Below are positions 8,258 through 16,393 of a DNA stretch of 30,110 nt, piece by piece (positions within the stretch are counted from its first letter, which is position 1; each line of letters begins with the position of its first letter). Position numbers and translations under genes: made by a program. The stretch is from JBAWVR01 sp964583845. GTDB lineage: Bacteria; Patescibacteriota; Minisyncoccia; Phycocordibacterales; GWA1-40-21. The stretch is from the NCBI GenBank assembly GCA_964583845.1, contig CAZOXG010000008.1, forward strand, positions 1-30,110, in the 5' to 3' direction. Under the pieces are notes generated by a model. The model saw nothing but the letters and a program-made list of their open reading frames with translations. It had not been told where the DNA came from and made no database searches.

Positions 8258-8524
8258 TATTGAATTACAGGTATTACGTTGCAACATAGCGTTAGATTCC
8301 AATCGGAGTCATACTTGAGGAAGAAATTGGCTTGTACGAGCTAAAACTAGACCCTCACGGCCTAAGCCCGTCAGCTTAAAAAAGAGGTTTATCGGCATAC
8401 TGATGAACATTTAGGAGGTGGTACCGTATCGTTTAAAAAAACGAATACCCTCGTAAAAAATCAAACCGGCTATAACACAGGAGTGTTCGCCCAAGTTTAA
8501 TTTTTTACGAGGGTATTTTTATTA
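8258..8524 (+). promoter_or_regulatory. T-box-like transcription-attenuating leader
   Basis: The 3' half matches the T-box antiterminator in detail. GAGG (8415-8418) pairs with CCTC (8449-8452). Between them is the 7-base bulge TGGTACC (8419-8425), the canonical UGGNACC that pairs with an uncharged tRNA 3' end. The upper helix is GTA (8426-8428) with TAC (8446-8448) and TCGTTT (8429-8434) with AAACGA (8439-8444). Bases 8445-8461 also form the 5' arm of a 17-bp terminator with 8500-8516, followed by a T run, so the two folds exclude each other. A 5-bp hairpin at 8391-8404 lies in the stem III position. I could not trace stem I or the specifier codon. The U in UGGU predicts a tRNA with discriminator A73, whereas tRNA-Asp normally has G73. 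Downstream are a zinc ribbon and aspS. Confidence 0.65.
8445..8521 (+). terminator. Attenuator terminator of the T-box-like leader
   Basis: A 17-bp stem (8445-8461 with 8500-8516) with a TTTTT tail. The 38-base apex folds further: AAAC (8463-8466) with GTTT (8495-8498), GGC (8468-8470) with GCC (8489-8491), AACAC (8474-8478) with GTGTT (8483-8487). The 5' arm is shared with the antiterminator. Confidence 0.85.
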
Positions 8525-8539
8525 GCAAACAAAAAATAT

Positions 8540-8695
8540 ATGGCAATAAAACCAAAATGCGATAGATGTCAAAATGAACTAGATGATTATGGGGCAATAT
8601 TGCTAAGTCCTCCAACCAATGACCGCAAGGTCACAAAATATCATTTATGTAAGTTATGCTATAAAGAAATTATTAAATTATTCAAAATAAAATAA
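8540..8695 (+). CDS. Small zinc-ribbon protein, 51 aa
   Basis: The frame encodes 51 residues with two knuckles, CDRC (residues 7-10) and CKLC (37-40), spaced as in a minimal zinc ribbon, followed by a lysine/isoleucine-rich tail. The ATG is 19 bases after the attenuator T run and has no Shine-Dalgarno. It is the first reading frame behind the T-box-like leader, and aspS begins 54 bases after its stop, so the two may be co-transcribed. Function unknown; such ribbons commonly bind nucleic acid or other proteins. The gene is short, but the paired CxxC motifs and position make it believable. Confidence 0.7.
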   Translation: MAIKPKCDRCQNELDDYGAILLSPPTNDRKVTKYHLCKLCYKEIIKLFKIK

Positions 8696-8696
8696 G

Positions 8697-8726
8697 TCCT
8701 GGATCCCCGCGTTCGCGAGGATGACA
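8697..8726 (+). repeat. REP-like 30-bp repeat arm
   Basis: The 30 bases starting TCCTGGATCCCCGCG and ending GAGGATGACA form a hairpin around GCGTTCGC. In reverse complement they differ at one base from the left arm of the element inside uvrC (24462-24491). Confidence 0.85.
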
Positions 8727-8749
8727 ATACTTAAAATAACAATAAATAC

Positions 8750-10150
8750 ATGGAAAGAACATTAATTAAAGATCTGAAAGAAAAAGTTGGTCAAGAGGTT
8801 TTGATCAAGGGTTGGGTGGATGTTAGACGTGATCACGGTAAATTAATTTTCATTGATTTTCGTGATTCGACAAGCAAGGTACAGATGGTAGCCCTACCAA
8901 ACAATAAGGAGGCTCATGAATTGGCTAGTACTGTTCGCCCAGAATGGGTGTTAGAAATCAAAGGCAAAGTTAACGCTCGTCCGGAAAGAATGATAAACAA
9001 AGACGAATTAAACGGAACAGTGGAAATTGAAATGTTGGGTGTTGTTGTTTTGAATGAAGCAATAACTCCACCAATAGACGTTCGTGGTGATGGCCGTGAA
9101 ATTGGCGAAGATGTGCGTTTAAAGTACCGCTATCTAGACTTGCGACGACCACGTCTGCAAAAGAATGTTCGCAATCGCAGTAAGGTGATGACCTTAGTTC
9201 GTAATTTCTTTACCAATGAAGGCTTTATTGAAATTGAAACTCCAAGTCTAACTACCGCTACGGCCGAAGGTTCTCGTGACTTTATCGTCCCGTCAAGACT
9301 TGAGCCGGGTAAGTTTTATGCTTTACCTCAGTCACCACAACAATACAAGCAACTTTTAATGGCGGCTGGTATGGAAAAATACTTTCAATTTGCCCGTTGC
9401 TATCGTGATGAAGATTCTCGTGGTGATCGTCAACCAGAATTTACTCAGATGGACTTGGAAATGAGTTTTGTTAGACGAGAAGACGTTATGGATGTAAATG
9501 AACGAGCCTTGATTAAACTTATTACTGAACTTTATCCAGAAAAGAAAATTCAGCAAATTCCATTCCCAAGAATGAGTTACAAAGAGACTATTGAGAAATA
9601 TGGTAATGATAAGCCGGACATTCGTGAGAACAAAGAAGATCCGAACCTATTAGCTTTCTGTTGGGTGATTGATTTCCCAATGTTTGAGAAGAGTGAGGAT
9701 GGTGGTTGGACTTTTACCCATAATCCTTTTTCATCTCCAACTCCAGAATCCATGAATGATTTAATGAACAAGACAAACATTGAAGGTATTATGACCACTC
9801 AATACGACATTGCTCTCAATGGATATGAATTAGGCGGTGGTAGTATCCGAAACCACAGACCTGAAGCTCTAAGAAAGACTCTAGAGATCATGGGCTTTGA
9901 TGAGGAGAAGATTGATAGAGAATATGGTCACATGCTAAAAGCTTTTGAGTATGGAGTTCCTCCACACGGTGGTATCGCTTGGGGCTTTGACCGCTTGATG
10001 ATGCTTCTAGAGAATGAGCCAAACATTCGTGAAGTCATTGCTTTTGCAAAAACCGGTGAAGGCCAAGACTTGATGATGAACGCTCCTGGCATTGTTGGTG
10101 AAAAACAATTACGTGAGTTAGGCATCAAGATTAACAAACAAGAGAAGTAA
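8750..10150 (+). CDS. aspS: Aspartyl-tRNA synthetase lacking the GAD insertion domain
   Basis: A class II synthetase, 466 residues against about 590 for the usual bacterial enzyme. The N-terminal OB-fold anticodon-binding domain (1-110), the hinge, motif 2 (FARCYRDEDSRGDRQPEF), the flipping-loop PQSPQ (about 194-198), and motif 3 (GIAWGFDRLMMLL) are present and bacterial in style. The segment running from YGNDKPDIR goes almost directly into LLAFCWVIDFPMFE, so the GAD domain that normally sits between these two landmarks is missing. Charging of tRNA-Asp should not depend on it. Whether the enzyme is discriminating or also charges tRNA-Asn cannot be decided here. There is no Shine-Dalgarno. It may be controlled by the upstream T-box-like leader. 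Confidence 0.95.
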   Translation: MERTLIKDLKEKVGQEVLIKGWVDVRRDHGKLIFIDFRDSTSKVQMVALPNNKEAHELASTVRPEWVLEIKGKVNARPERMINKDELNGTVEIEMLGVVVLNEAITPPIDVRGDGREIGEDVRLKYRYLDLRRPRLQKNVRNRSKVMTLVRNFFTNEGFIEIETPSLTTATAEGSRDFIVPSRLEPGKFYALPQSPQQYKQLLMAAGMEKYFQFARCYRDEDSRGDRQPEFTQMDLEMSFVRREDVMDVNERALIKLITELYPEKKIQQIPFPRMSYKETIEKYGNDKPDIRENKEDPNLLAFCWVIDFPMFEKSEDGGWTFTHNPFSSPTPESMNDLMNKTNIEGIMTTQYDIALNGYELGGGSIRNHRPEALRKTLEIMGFDEEKIDREYGHMLKAFEYGVPPHGGIAWGFDRLMMLLENEPNIREVIAFAKTGEGQDLMMNAPGIVGEKQLRELGIKINKQEK

Positions 10151-10154
10151 AATA

Positions 10155-10194
10155 TTCAGGCGTTTTGCAAAGTGCAAAACGCCTGAATTGTTAT
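10155..10194 (+). terminator. Hairpin terminator after aspS
   Basis: A perfect 15-bp stem (10155-10169 with 10173-10187), 3-base loop, followed by TTGTTATT. The T tract is weak, so some read-through into the next gene is possible. Confidence 0.75.
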
Positions 10195-10205
10195 TAATAA
10201 AAAAA

Positions 10206-10958
10206 ATGAAAAAAATAATTGCTATTGGGGGAGGAGAAATAGCTAAACCACTTGGTAGTGAAAAAGATACTACTGAAATTGATAAGGAAATAATTAAACT
10301 AACTGGATTAAAAAATCCAAAGTTACTATTCATTTCCACCGCCAGCTCAGACGCACTCGGATACATAGAAAATGTTAAAAAACATTTTGGTAAGAGATTA
10401 AAATGTCAGGTAGATACTTTAGAATTACTAAAAAATAAGTATTCGAAAAAAGAACTAAGTGAGAAGGTACTGGAGTCTAATATTATCTATGTCGGTGGTG
10501 GAAACACAGCCATGATGCTGAAGGTTTGGAAGAAATATGGCATGGACAAACTATTAGAAAAAGCTTATAAAAAGGGAGTAGTTCTTGCTGGATTGAGTGC
10601 GGGCTCAATTTGCTGGTTCAAATACGGCAGTTCGGATTCGAAGCGTTTTACAGATCCATCAGCCCCCTTGATTAGAGTACCTGCCTTAAACTTTATTAAG
10701 TTCGGCCATTGCCCCCACCACAATCAAAGAAAATCTAAAAATGACTCCTTAGAGAGCATAATAAAGAAAAAGAATGATGTAGCCATCGCGCTAGATGATT
10801 GTTGCGCTATGGAAGTTATTAATGATACATATAAAATAATTTCCACGAAAAAAGGAGGTAAAGCTTATAAGATCTACTGGAAAAATAACACTCTATGTGA
10901 AGATGAAATTAAAAAGGATAAAAATTTCAAACCTTTAAAGGAATTATTAAAAATATAG
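10206..10958 (+). CDS. Peptidase E-like (family S51) serine peptidase
   Basis: A 250-residue protein of the S51/class I glutamine amidotransferase-like fold. The nucleophile elbow is GLSAGS with Ser131. VGGGNT (96-101) is the conserved glycine turn of the family, and FGHCPHHNQ around His168-His172 is the histidine region. Peptidase E-type enzymes cleave dipeptides with N-terminal Asp; relatives include cyanophycinase. The ATG at 10206 is chosen because the upstream TTG at 10188 lies on the aspS terminator stem and the family begins with a KKIIAIGGGE-like strand. A GNAT gene begins 4 bases after the stop, so the two form an operon. Confidence 0.88.
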   Translation: MKKIIAIGGGEIAKPLGSEKDTTEIDKEIIKLTGLKNPKLLFISTASSDALGYIENVKKHFGKRLKCQVDTLELLKNKYSKKELSEKVLESNIIYVGGGNTAMMLKVWKKYGMDKLLEKAYKKGVVLAGLSAGSICWFKYGSSDSKRFTDPSAPLIRVPALNFIKFGHCPHHNQRKSKNDSLESIIKKKNDVAIALDDCCAMEVINDTYKIISTKKGGKAYKIYWKNNTLCEDEIKKDKNFKPLKELLKI

Positions 10959-10962
10959 TTAT

Positions 10963-11505
10963 ATGAAAAAAACAACAAAAACAAGTAACGAAATAAAAGG
11001 AGATGGTTTTATTTTAAGACAACCTACAATAAAAGATGCAAAGACATTAGCCAAGCATGCAAACAATAAAAACATTGCCAAAAATATGTTCGATGGATTT
11101 CCTAGTCCTTGTACCGAAAAAGATATGAAATCCTTCATAGTTAGCGTAGGCAAAGCTGGAAAAAAACAAGGGTATACAAGCGATTTGGCTATCGTGGTAA
11201 ACGGAGAGCCAGTTGGCATGATCGGATTTTCTATAGAAAAAGGTTTTAAGGGTGGCATCGGCTACTGGGTAGGAGAGGACTACTGGGGGATGGGTATAGT
11301 TAGTAAAGTAGTTAATCTAATAACCGATTACTTATTCAAAAAACATAAACTAGCTCGAATTACAGCCCATGTTTACCCTTGGAATGAAGGGTCAAAAAAA
11401 GTACTAGAAAAGAATGGCTATATCAATGAAGGTTTACTTAAGAACTACGCCAAAAAAGATGGGAAGGTAATTGATAATTATCAATATGCAAAAATACTAA
11501 AATAG
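10963..11505 (+). CDS. RimJ/RimL-type GNAT N-acetyltransferase
   Basis: A 180-residue acetyltransferase. It opens with the GDGFILRQPTIKDA strand typical of RimJ/RimL-like proteins, has the acetyl-CoA site GYWVGEDYWGMGIVSKV near residues 104-120, and closes with the motif NEGSKKVLEKNGY. Members acetylate protein N-termini or small molecules; the target is unknown. It follows the S51 peptidase by 4 bases with no separate promoter visible. Confidence 0.9.
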   Translation: MKKTTKTSNEIKGDGFILRQPTIKDAKTLAKHANNKNIAKNMFDGFPSPCTEKDMKSFIVSVGKAGKKQGYTSDLAIVVNGEPVGMIGFSIEKGFKGGIGYWVGEDYWGMGIVSKVVNLITDYLFKKHKLARITAHVYPWNEGSKKVLEKNGYINEGLLKNYAKKDGKVIDNYQYAKILK

Positions 11506-11594
11506 TATTTTATTATAGTTGCTACGCAGTAAAATTTGTGCAACAATGCTTTCGGACAACCTTAGAACACTTAAACAAAAGAAAGGACTTGGTT

Positions 11595-11954
11595 ATGAAT
11601 AGCAATCCTGACGAAATTGTGCCTGGTTATAAATGGTACCTTTCATGTGTAAATTGTGGTATGCACCCACGTACAGCTGCGAATCTGGCACGATCTGGTT
11701 TTCAACACACCAAACGTGTTTGTAAAAGACACCAAAGTCTTACACTCGAAGAAAAAACTGAATTAGTTCGAGTGGACTTCATAAACACAGTTACATCCGA
11801 GTCGATATCAGATGCTGAGTACAGAACCTGGATTTCATTTTTCATGTTTCTTACAGGCTCTCAAGAAACTTTGGACAAAGCCCGTGAAATTGCTTCAACA
11901 GAAGCCTTTCATAAGAGCAGGAGTATGTGCTGTAAACATGGTCAATTACGGTAA
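11595..11954 (+). CDS. Orphan protein with a CxxC/CxxH zinc-finger-like motif, 119 aa
   Basis: The start at 11595 is supported by AAAGGA at 11582-11587, 7 bases upstream; an in-frame ATG-like start at 11538 has no such site and adds a Gln/Arg-rich stretch that looks untranslated. CVNC (18-21) and CKRH (43-46) make a plausible treble-clef or zinc-finger site, and a second cluster CCKH (112-115) sits at the C-terminus. The middle is helical. I do not recognise the family. It has its own terminator and stands alone between the GNAT gene and scpA. The CxxC...CxxH spacing style recurs in the protein at 20413-21252. Confidence 0.72.
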   Translation: MNSNPDEIVPGYKWYLSCVNCGMHPRTAANLARSGFQHTKRVCKRHQSLTLEEKTELVRVDFINTVTSESISDAEYRTWISFFMFLTGSQETLDKAREIASTEAFHKSRSMCCKHGQLR

Positions 11955-11972
11955 ATCAATGCCGAACTAACC

Positions 11973-12014
11973 AAAAGTTCCTAGTGGTCACTGCACCATT
12001 TAGGAACTTTTTTA
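11973..12014 (+). terminator. Terminator after the 11595 gene
   Basis: A perfect 11-bp stem (11973-11983 with 12001-12011) whose loop holds a small TGGT/ACCA inner stem. A run of Ts follows. Confidence 0.85.
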
Positions 12015-12057
12015 ATACTAGCTTTTTATTCATTTTTTTGAGAAAATACATAGACAA

Positions 12058-12801
12058 ATGACTGACATTGCCAATACAACTTATAAAGTAAAAACTGAAT
12101 CTTTTGAGGGTCCATTAGACCTGCTTTTGTCACTTATAGAAAAGAGAAAACTTTTCATTAACGATATTTCTCTATCCAAAGTCTCAGATGATTATGTGGC
12201 CTATATACAAACTATGGGAAATTTTCCTATTGCTGATAGCGCTGATTTTATTCTCATTGCTTCAACTCTACTTTTGATAAAATCAAAATCTTTGTTACCA
12301 AACCTAACATTAACTGAAGAGGAAGAAGGGGACATAGAAAATCTAGAATTAAGACTAAAGATATATCAGCGAATGCGTGAGCTCTCAAAACACGTCAAAG
12401 ATAAATTTGGAGATAAAATTATCTTTTCAGCCCAACCTAGAAAAGCTGAACCAGTTTTTTCTCCTGATGAATCCATGACTGCGACTAATTTTTATCAAGC
12501 CATAAAGAATGCCATTTGTAATTTACCTAAACCTGAAAAATCATTACCGAAGGTAGTTGTAAAAAAAATAATTAGCCTAGAAGAAACCATTGAAAACTTG
12601 ACCAAAAGAATTCAGTCTTCATTCAAAATGAGCTTTCGAGAATTCTCAAAATTTGGTCAACAAGAAAAAGTAAACGTGATTGTTAGTTTCCTGGCCATGT
12701 TAGAATTAGTCAAACAAGGTGTAGTCAGGGTCAATCAAGAACGTCGCACCGATGATATTCAAATGGAATCGGGAAGTGTTGGAGTTCCACATTATAATTA
12801 A
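12058..12801 (+). CDS. scpA: Segregation and condensation protein A (ScpA, kleisin)
   Basis: A 247-residue kleisin that bridges the SMC dimer heads in the SMC-ScpAB condensin. The N-terminal SMC-neck-binding helices carry the family motif FEGPLDLLLSLIEKRKL (residues 15-31). An acidic linker follows, and the C-terminal winged helix (from about 175) includes EKVNVIVSFLAMLELVKQG, which binds the SMC head. scpB starts 12 bases after the stop, the usual pairing. The ATG is preceded by AT-rich sequence without a Shine-Dalgarno. Confidence 0.95.
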   Translation: MTDIANTTYKVKTESFEGPLDLLLSLIEKRKLFINDISLSKVSDDYVAYIQTMGNFPIADSADFILIASTLLLIKSKSLLPNLTLTEEEEGDIENLELRLKIYQRMRELSKHVKDKFGDKIIFSAQPRKAEPVFSPDESMTATNFYQAIKNAICNLPKPEKSLPKVVVKKIISLEETIENLTKRIQSSFKMSFREFSKFGQQEKVNVIVSFLAMLELVKQGVVRVNQERRTDDIQMESGSVGVPHYN

Positions 12802-12812
12802 TTTATACTCAA

Positions 12813-13445
12813 ATGAAATTAGAACAACAAATAGAAGCAGTACTTTTTTGGAAAGGAGAGCCAGTCAAGATTAAAAAACTGGCAGAAATTTTGACGGTAG
12901 CAGAAGAAACCATTGTCATAGGCTTGGGATTATTAGAAAGTAGTTTGAATGGCCGTGGCTTGGTCTTAGTAAGAAGGGAAGACGAGGTAACTTTAGGTAC
13001 AGCATCAGAAATTTCTCCACTTATTGAAAAGCTTACCAAAGAAGAATTGGTCCGCGATTTAGGCAAAGCTGGTCTAGAAACCCTCTCAATTATTATTTAT
13101 AAGGGTCCTATTTCACGTGCCGAAATAGATTATATTCGTGGTGTTCAATCAAACTTTATTATTAGAAACCTTTCTATTCGAGGCCTAATAGAGAAAGTTA
13201 CCAATCCAAAAGACGCTCGTAGTTTCTTATACAAACCAACTTTTGAATTACTTCAATATTTAGGAGTTTTAAAGATAGAAGATATGCCGGAGTTTGAAAA
13301 TGTTAAAACCGAGTTAAATAATTTTCAAGAAACCAATAAAGAAAATACTGACACAATTAAAGATGCCGAGACAGAAATGTCTCCAGTCGAAGATTCGGAA
13401 GACAACGTTGAATCACCTGACAAAAACCAGTCTGAAATAATTTAA
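12813..13445 (+). CDS. scpB: Segregation and condensation protein B (ScpB)
   Basis: A 210-residue partner of ScpA in condensin. It opens LEQQIEAVLFWKGEPVKIKKL, typical of the first winged helix; the second contains LETLSIIIYKGPISRAEIDYIRGV, the most conserved ScpB segment. The C-terminal 40 residues are acidic and Asn/Glu/Thr-rich, a disordered tail longer than usual. The kelch/VanY gene starts 12 bases downstream, so scpA-scpB-kelch/VanY may be one transcript. Confidence 0.95.
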   Translation: MKLEQQIEAVLFWKGEPVKIKKLAEILTVAEETIVIGLGLLESSLNGRGLVLVRREDEVTLGTASEISPLIEKLTKEELVRDLGKAGLETLSIIIYKGPISRAEIDYIRGVQSNFIIRNLSIRGLIEKVTNPKDARSFLYKPTFELLQYLGVLKIEDMPEFENVKTELNNFQETNKENTDTIKDAETEMSPVEDSEDNVESPDKNQSEII

Positions 13446-13456
13446 ATAAATCGAAT

Positions 13457-15247
13457 ATGTTACCTATAAAAAAATGTCTTTACAATAACAAAGATTATAG
13501 AATTGTACTTGCTATAATAGTTTTTTTAGTATTCACTCTTGTTTTGTTAAATATTTTTGATAAAGGTAACACACTCTCTTATATAGACAAATTGGAATCA
13601 CTAATCAAAAAAACTATTTCTGTACCTAATTTTGATTTTAGTAATTTACGATGGGTTTCAAATGCTACAACCTCAACAGTTTGGACGGCTCGCGATTCCC
13701 ACGCTGCTTTTGTTTTTAAAGACAAAATGTGGGTCTTGGGTGGCCTAGACGCAAATAATGCCATAGAGAACGGTGAACCAAACTATGATAAGGCAATATA
13801 TTTCAATGACGTCTGGAATACTACAGATGGCTTGAATTGGACCCGAGCTATTGAACATACTAATTTTCCTTTAATACGCTCTACTTCCGTATTTGAAGTG
13901 AAGGGAAAACTTTTTATGCTAGGTGGTTACAGCCCGGACACAAAAGTTGGTTACGATATTGGCCTTTGGACTTCTAATGATGGTATTATCTGGACTAAAG
14001 AAAAAACAAAACTACCTTGGGTAGAAAGAGAGGGGCAAAAAGTAATAAATTTCAAAGACAAATATTATATGATTGGTGGTGTAAATTACTTGTCGAAAGA
14101 AAGATTTAATGATGTCTGGGTTTCTACAGATGGATATACCTGGTCACTAGCGACAAGCAACGCTGGCTGGCAACCTCGCTGGGATATGGAAATATCTGAA
14201 TTTAACGGCAAGCTTTGGTTGACCGGTGGTATGACTTCAGCAGTAAAAACTTTTGGCGATGAGTGGGTCTCAAATGACGGAATAAAATGGTCTTTGGTAT
14301 ACAAAGATGCGCCTTATGGTCATAAACAAGGTCACACTTCCGCTGTTTCTAACGGTAGTTTAATGATAATTAGTGGTTTGGATGACAACAATACCAGCAC
14401 TGGGGAAGTTTGGGAGACAAAAGACGGTATTCACTGGACCAAACAAATAACCAATTGGAGCGCCCGTGAAGATGTTAGCGTATTAGTTTTCAAAAATCGA
14501 ATCTGGATCCTGGGTGGTATGAATTACGATTATCACTGGACCAATAACATATATTTTTCTGATTACAACTATTTTGACGGGAGTACAATAAACAGTCAAA
14601 CTTTTACAGAAAATACTGGCAAGATAGATCTCTATCCAAACACTTGTCCATCAACCACTAGCACTATCTCGTCTCAAGATTTATCAGAAACTTTTGTTAG
14701 CCGAGATGAACGATTGCCTAACGGCTTTGTCCCATCTAATTTAGTTGATCTTAATGGTTTAGTTAAAACTGATGGTGATGTTTGTTTAGACAATCTAGCG
14801 GCCCAGAATTTAATTATGATGTTTAATCAGGCGAAAAAAGACAATGTTCTTTTAAGTATAAATTTTGGTTATCGTTCACCAGAAAAACAACAAGAAATGT
14901 TTGATTTTTATGCCAAACAATCTAGCCCAGAGGACGCTAGTGAGGGCATTGCCAAACCATATTATTCTGAGCATCAACTTGGCATGGCCGCCGATCTTAG
15001 TGCTAAAAGCATCAACTATTTGGGTGTTAGCACGAAATTTGCTAAGACTGAAGAGTACAAATGGTTAGAAAATAATGCCTACTTATACGGTTATACTTTA
15101 TCTTATCCGGAGAACAAAAGAGATGTTACTGGCTACAAATTTGAACCGTGGCATTATCGATATGTCGGTCAGCAGACTGCCAAGATTTTACACGATAAAA
15201 ATATTACCTTTTCCGAGTACATTAATAACCAAAAAGTTGCCGATTAA
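13457..15247 (+). CDS. Membrane-anchored kelch-like propeller fused to a VanY-type D,D-carboxypeptidase
   Basis: A 596-residue surface protein. A single N-terminal membrane anchor (about residues 16-34) is followed by a set of roughly six repeats (about 50-375), each with a GG turn and a later W-x-S/T-x-DG-x-x-W element (for example VWVSTDGYTWS and VWETKDGIHWT), as in kelch-type beta propellers. After a Ser/Thr-rich linker the C-terminal domain has Arg473 in GYRSPEKQ, the zinc ligands His506 and Asp513 in SEHQLGMAAD, and EPWHYRY with Glu563 and His566, the VanY/peptidase M15 set. It should trim D-Ala-D-Ala or related cross-bridges outside the membrane. It lies just upstream of mraY-ftsW-murG. 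The propeller-plus-VanY arrangement is unusual. Confidence 0.9.
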   Translation: MLPIKKCLYNNKDYRIVLAIIVFLVFTLVLLNIFDKGNTLSYIDKLESLIKKTISVPNFDFSNLRWVSNATTSTVWTARDSHAAFVFKDKMWVLGGLDANNAIENGEPNYDKAIYFNDVWNTTDGLNWTRAIEHTNFPLIRSTSVFEVKGKLFMLGGYSPDTKVGYDIGLWTSNDGIIWTKEKTKLPWVEREGQKVINFKDKYYMIGGVNYLSKERFNDVWVSTDGYTWSLATSNAGWQPRWDMEISEFNGKLWLTGGMTSAVKTFGDEWVSNDGIKWSLVYKDAPYGHKQGHTSAVSNGSLMIISGLDDNNTSTGEVWETKDGIHWTKQITNWSAREDVSVLVFKNRIWILGGMNYDYHWTNNIYFSDYNYFDGSTINSQTFTENTGKIDLYPNTCPSTTSTISSQDLSETFVSRDERLPNGFVPSNLVDLNGLVKTDGDVCLDNLAAQNLIMMFNQAKKDNVLLSINFGYRSPEKQQEMFDFYAKQSSPEDASEGIAKPYYSEHQLGMAADLSAKSINYLGVSTKFAKTEEYKWLENNAYLYGYTLSYPENKRDVTGYKFEPWHYRYVGQQTAKILHDKNITFSEYINNQKVAD

Positions 15248-15253
15248 TAACTT

Positions 15254-15282
15254 TTGCCAGATAACAATTAGTGAAGTATAAT
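15254..15282 (+). promoter_or_regulatory. Promoter of the mraY-ftsW-murG operon (leaderless geometry)
   Basis: TTGCCA (15254-15259), a 17-base spacer and a perfect TATAAT (15277-15282), ending 9 bases before the mraY ATG. No Shine-Dalgarno lies between. It starts only 6 bases after the upstream stop codon. Confidence 0.8.
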
Positions 15283-15291
15283 TAAAAACCT

Positions 15292-16392
15292 ATGAATATT
15301 AATCAGAGTTTAGAAATATTTGACGTTGTAAAGGTCCTAGTACCGGCCGTACTAGCCTTTATTATTGGTATATTGATTACTCCTTTTTGGACCAAGTTTC
15401 TTTACAAAAAAGAAATGTGGAAGAAATCTGCCAAAACTGTAGCAGTAGACGGTTCTAGTACTCCAATATTCAACCAACTTCATAAAGACCGCGAGACTAA
15501 AACACCAAGGTTAGGCGGGGTAATTATTTGGGTATCTGCTTCTATCGTAATTGTAGGATTATGGATTTTTGGTCAAATATTTTCACAATCTTTTTTTAGT
15601 AAATTAGATTTCTTGAGTCGCAGTCAAACTTGGATTCCTCTATTTGCATTAATTGTTGGTGCAATCGTTGGATTAGTTGACGATATCTTGGAGATCCGTG
15701 GAAGCTTAAATTACAAAGCTGGAGGATTATCACTTAAGAAACGACTTCTACTAGTTGGTCTTCTCGGTTTATTTTGTGGTTGGTGGTTTTATACCAAACT
15801 TGATGTATCTACAATCGGAATTCCATTTTTGGGTGATGTCTTTGTTGGTTGGTTATTGATTCCAATCTTTGTTATTGTGGTTATGGCAGTTTACTCCGGT
15901 GGTGTTATTGATGGACTAGATGGTTTGTCAGGGGGTGTATTCTCAATTATATTTTCAACTTACGGAATTATTGCCTTCTCCCAAAATCAAATTAATTTAG
16001 CCGCTTTTTGTGCTGCTTTAGTTGGTAGCATATTAGCTTTTCTCTGGTTCAATATTCCGCCAGCTCGTTTTTACATGACCGAGACCGGAAGTATGGCTTT
16101 AACTGTCACTTTAGCTGTAGTAGCGTTTATGACCGACTCTTTAGGCGGCGGTCATGGTGTATTATTATTACCTATAATCGCTTTGCCCTTATTAATAACA
16201 ACGGCTTCGGTCATCCTACAAGTTTTATCAAAAAAAATAAGAGGTAAGAAAATATTATTAGTAGCACCTTTACATCATCACTTTGAAGCAATTGGTTGGC
16301 CTGCGTATAAAGTTACCATGCGTTATTGGGTGGTTAGTATCATAACTGCTGGCTTTGGTTTAATCCTAGCATTCTTGGGACAAATAAAATAA
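15292..16392 (+). CDS. mraY: Phospho-N-acetylmuramoyl-pentapeptide transferase
   Basis: A 366-residue polytopic membrane enzyme that moves phospho-MurNAc-pentapeptide from UDP to undecaprenyl phosphate to give lipid I. Visible signatures are RLGG after the first periplasmic loop, the Mg-binding DD of VGLVDDILEI, the VIDGLDGLSGG segment (normally NLTDGLDGLA), ETGSMALT, and the histidine motif PLHHHFEAIGW. About ten hydrophobic segments fit the family. It is transcribed from its own promoter and ftsW follows with one base between. Confidence 0.96.
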   Translation: MNINQSLEIFDVVKVLVPAVLAFIIGILITPFWTKFLYKKEMWKKSAKTVAVDGSSTPIFNQLHKDRETKTPRLGGVIIWVSASIVIVGLWIFGQIFSQSFFSKLDFLSRSQTWIPLFALIVGAIVGLVDDILEIRGSLNYKAGGLSLKKRLLLVGLLGLFCGWWFYTKLDVSTIGIPFLGDVFVGWLLIPIFVIVVMAVYSGGVIDGLDGLSGGVFSIIFSTYGIIAFSQNQINLAAFCAALVGSILAFLWFNIPPARFYMTETGSMALTVTLAVVAFMTDSLGGGHGVLLLPIIALPLLITTASVILQVLSKKIRGKKILLVAPLHHHFEAIGWPAYKVTMRYWVVSIITAGFGLILAFLGQIK

Positions 16393-16393
16393 T

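Noticed and set aside
8258..8440. tmRNA, RNase P RNA or 6S RNA
   Set aside because: None of their fixed sequences (tRNA-like ends, tag frame, P4 helix, 6S bubble) could be found; the antiterminator reading explains the 3' half better.
10188..10205. TTG start for the S51 peptidase
   Set aside because: It lies at the base of the aspS terminator and adds residues not supported by the family.
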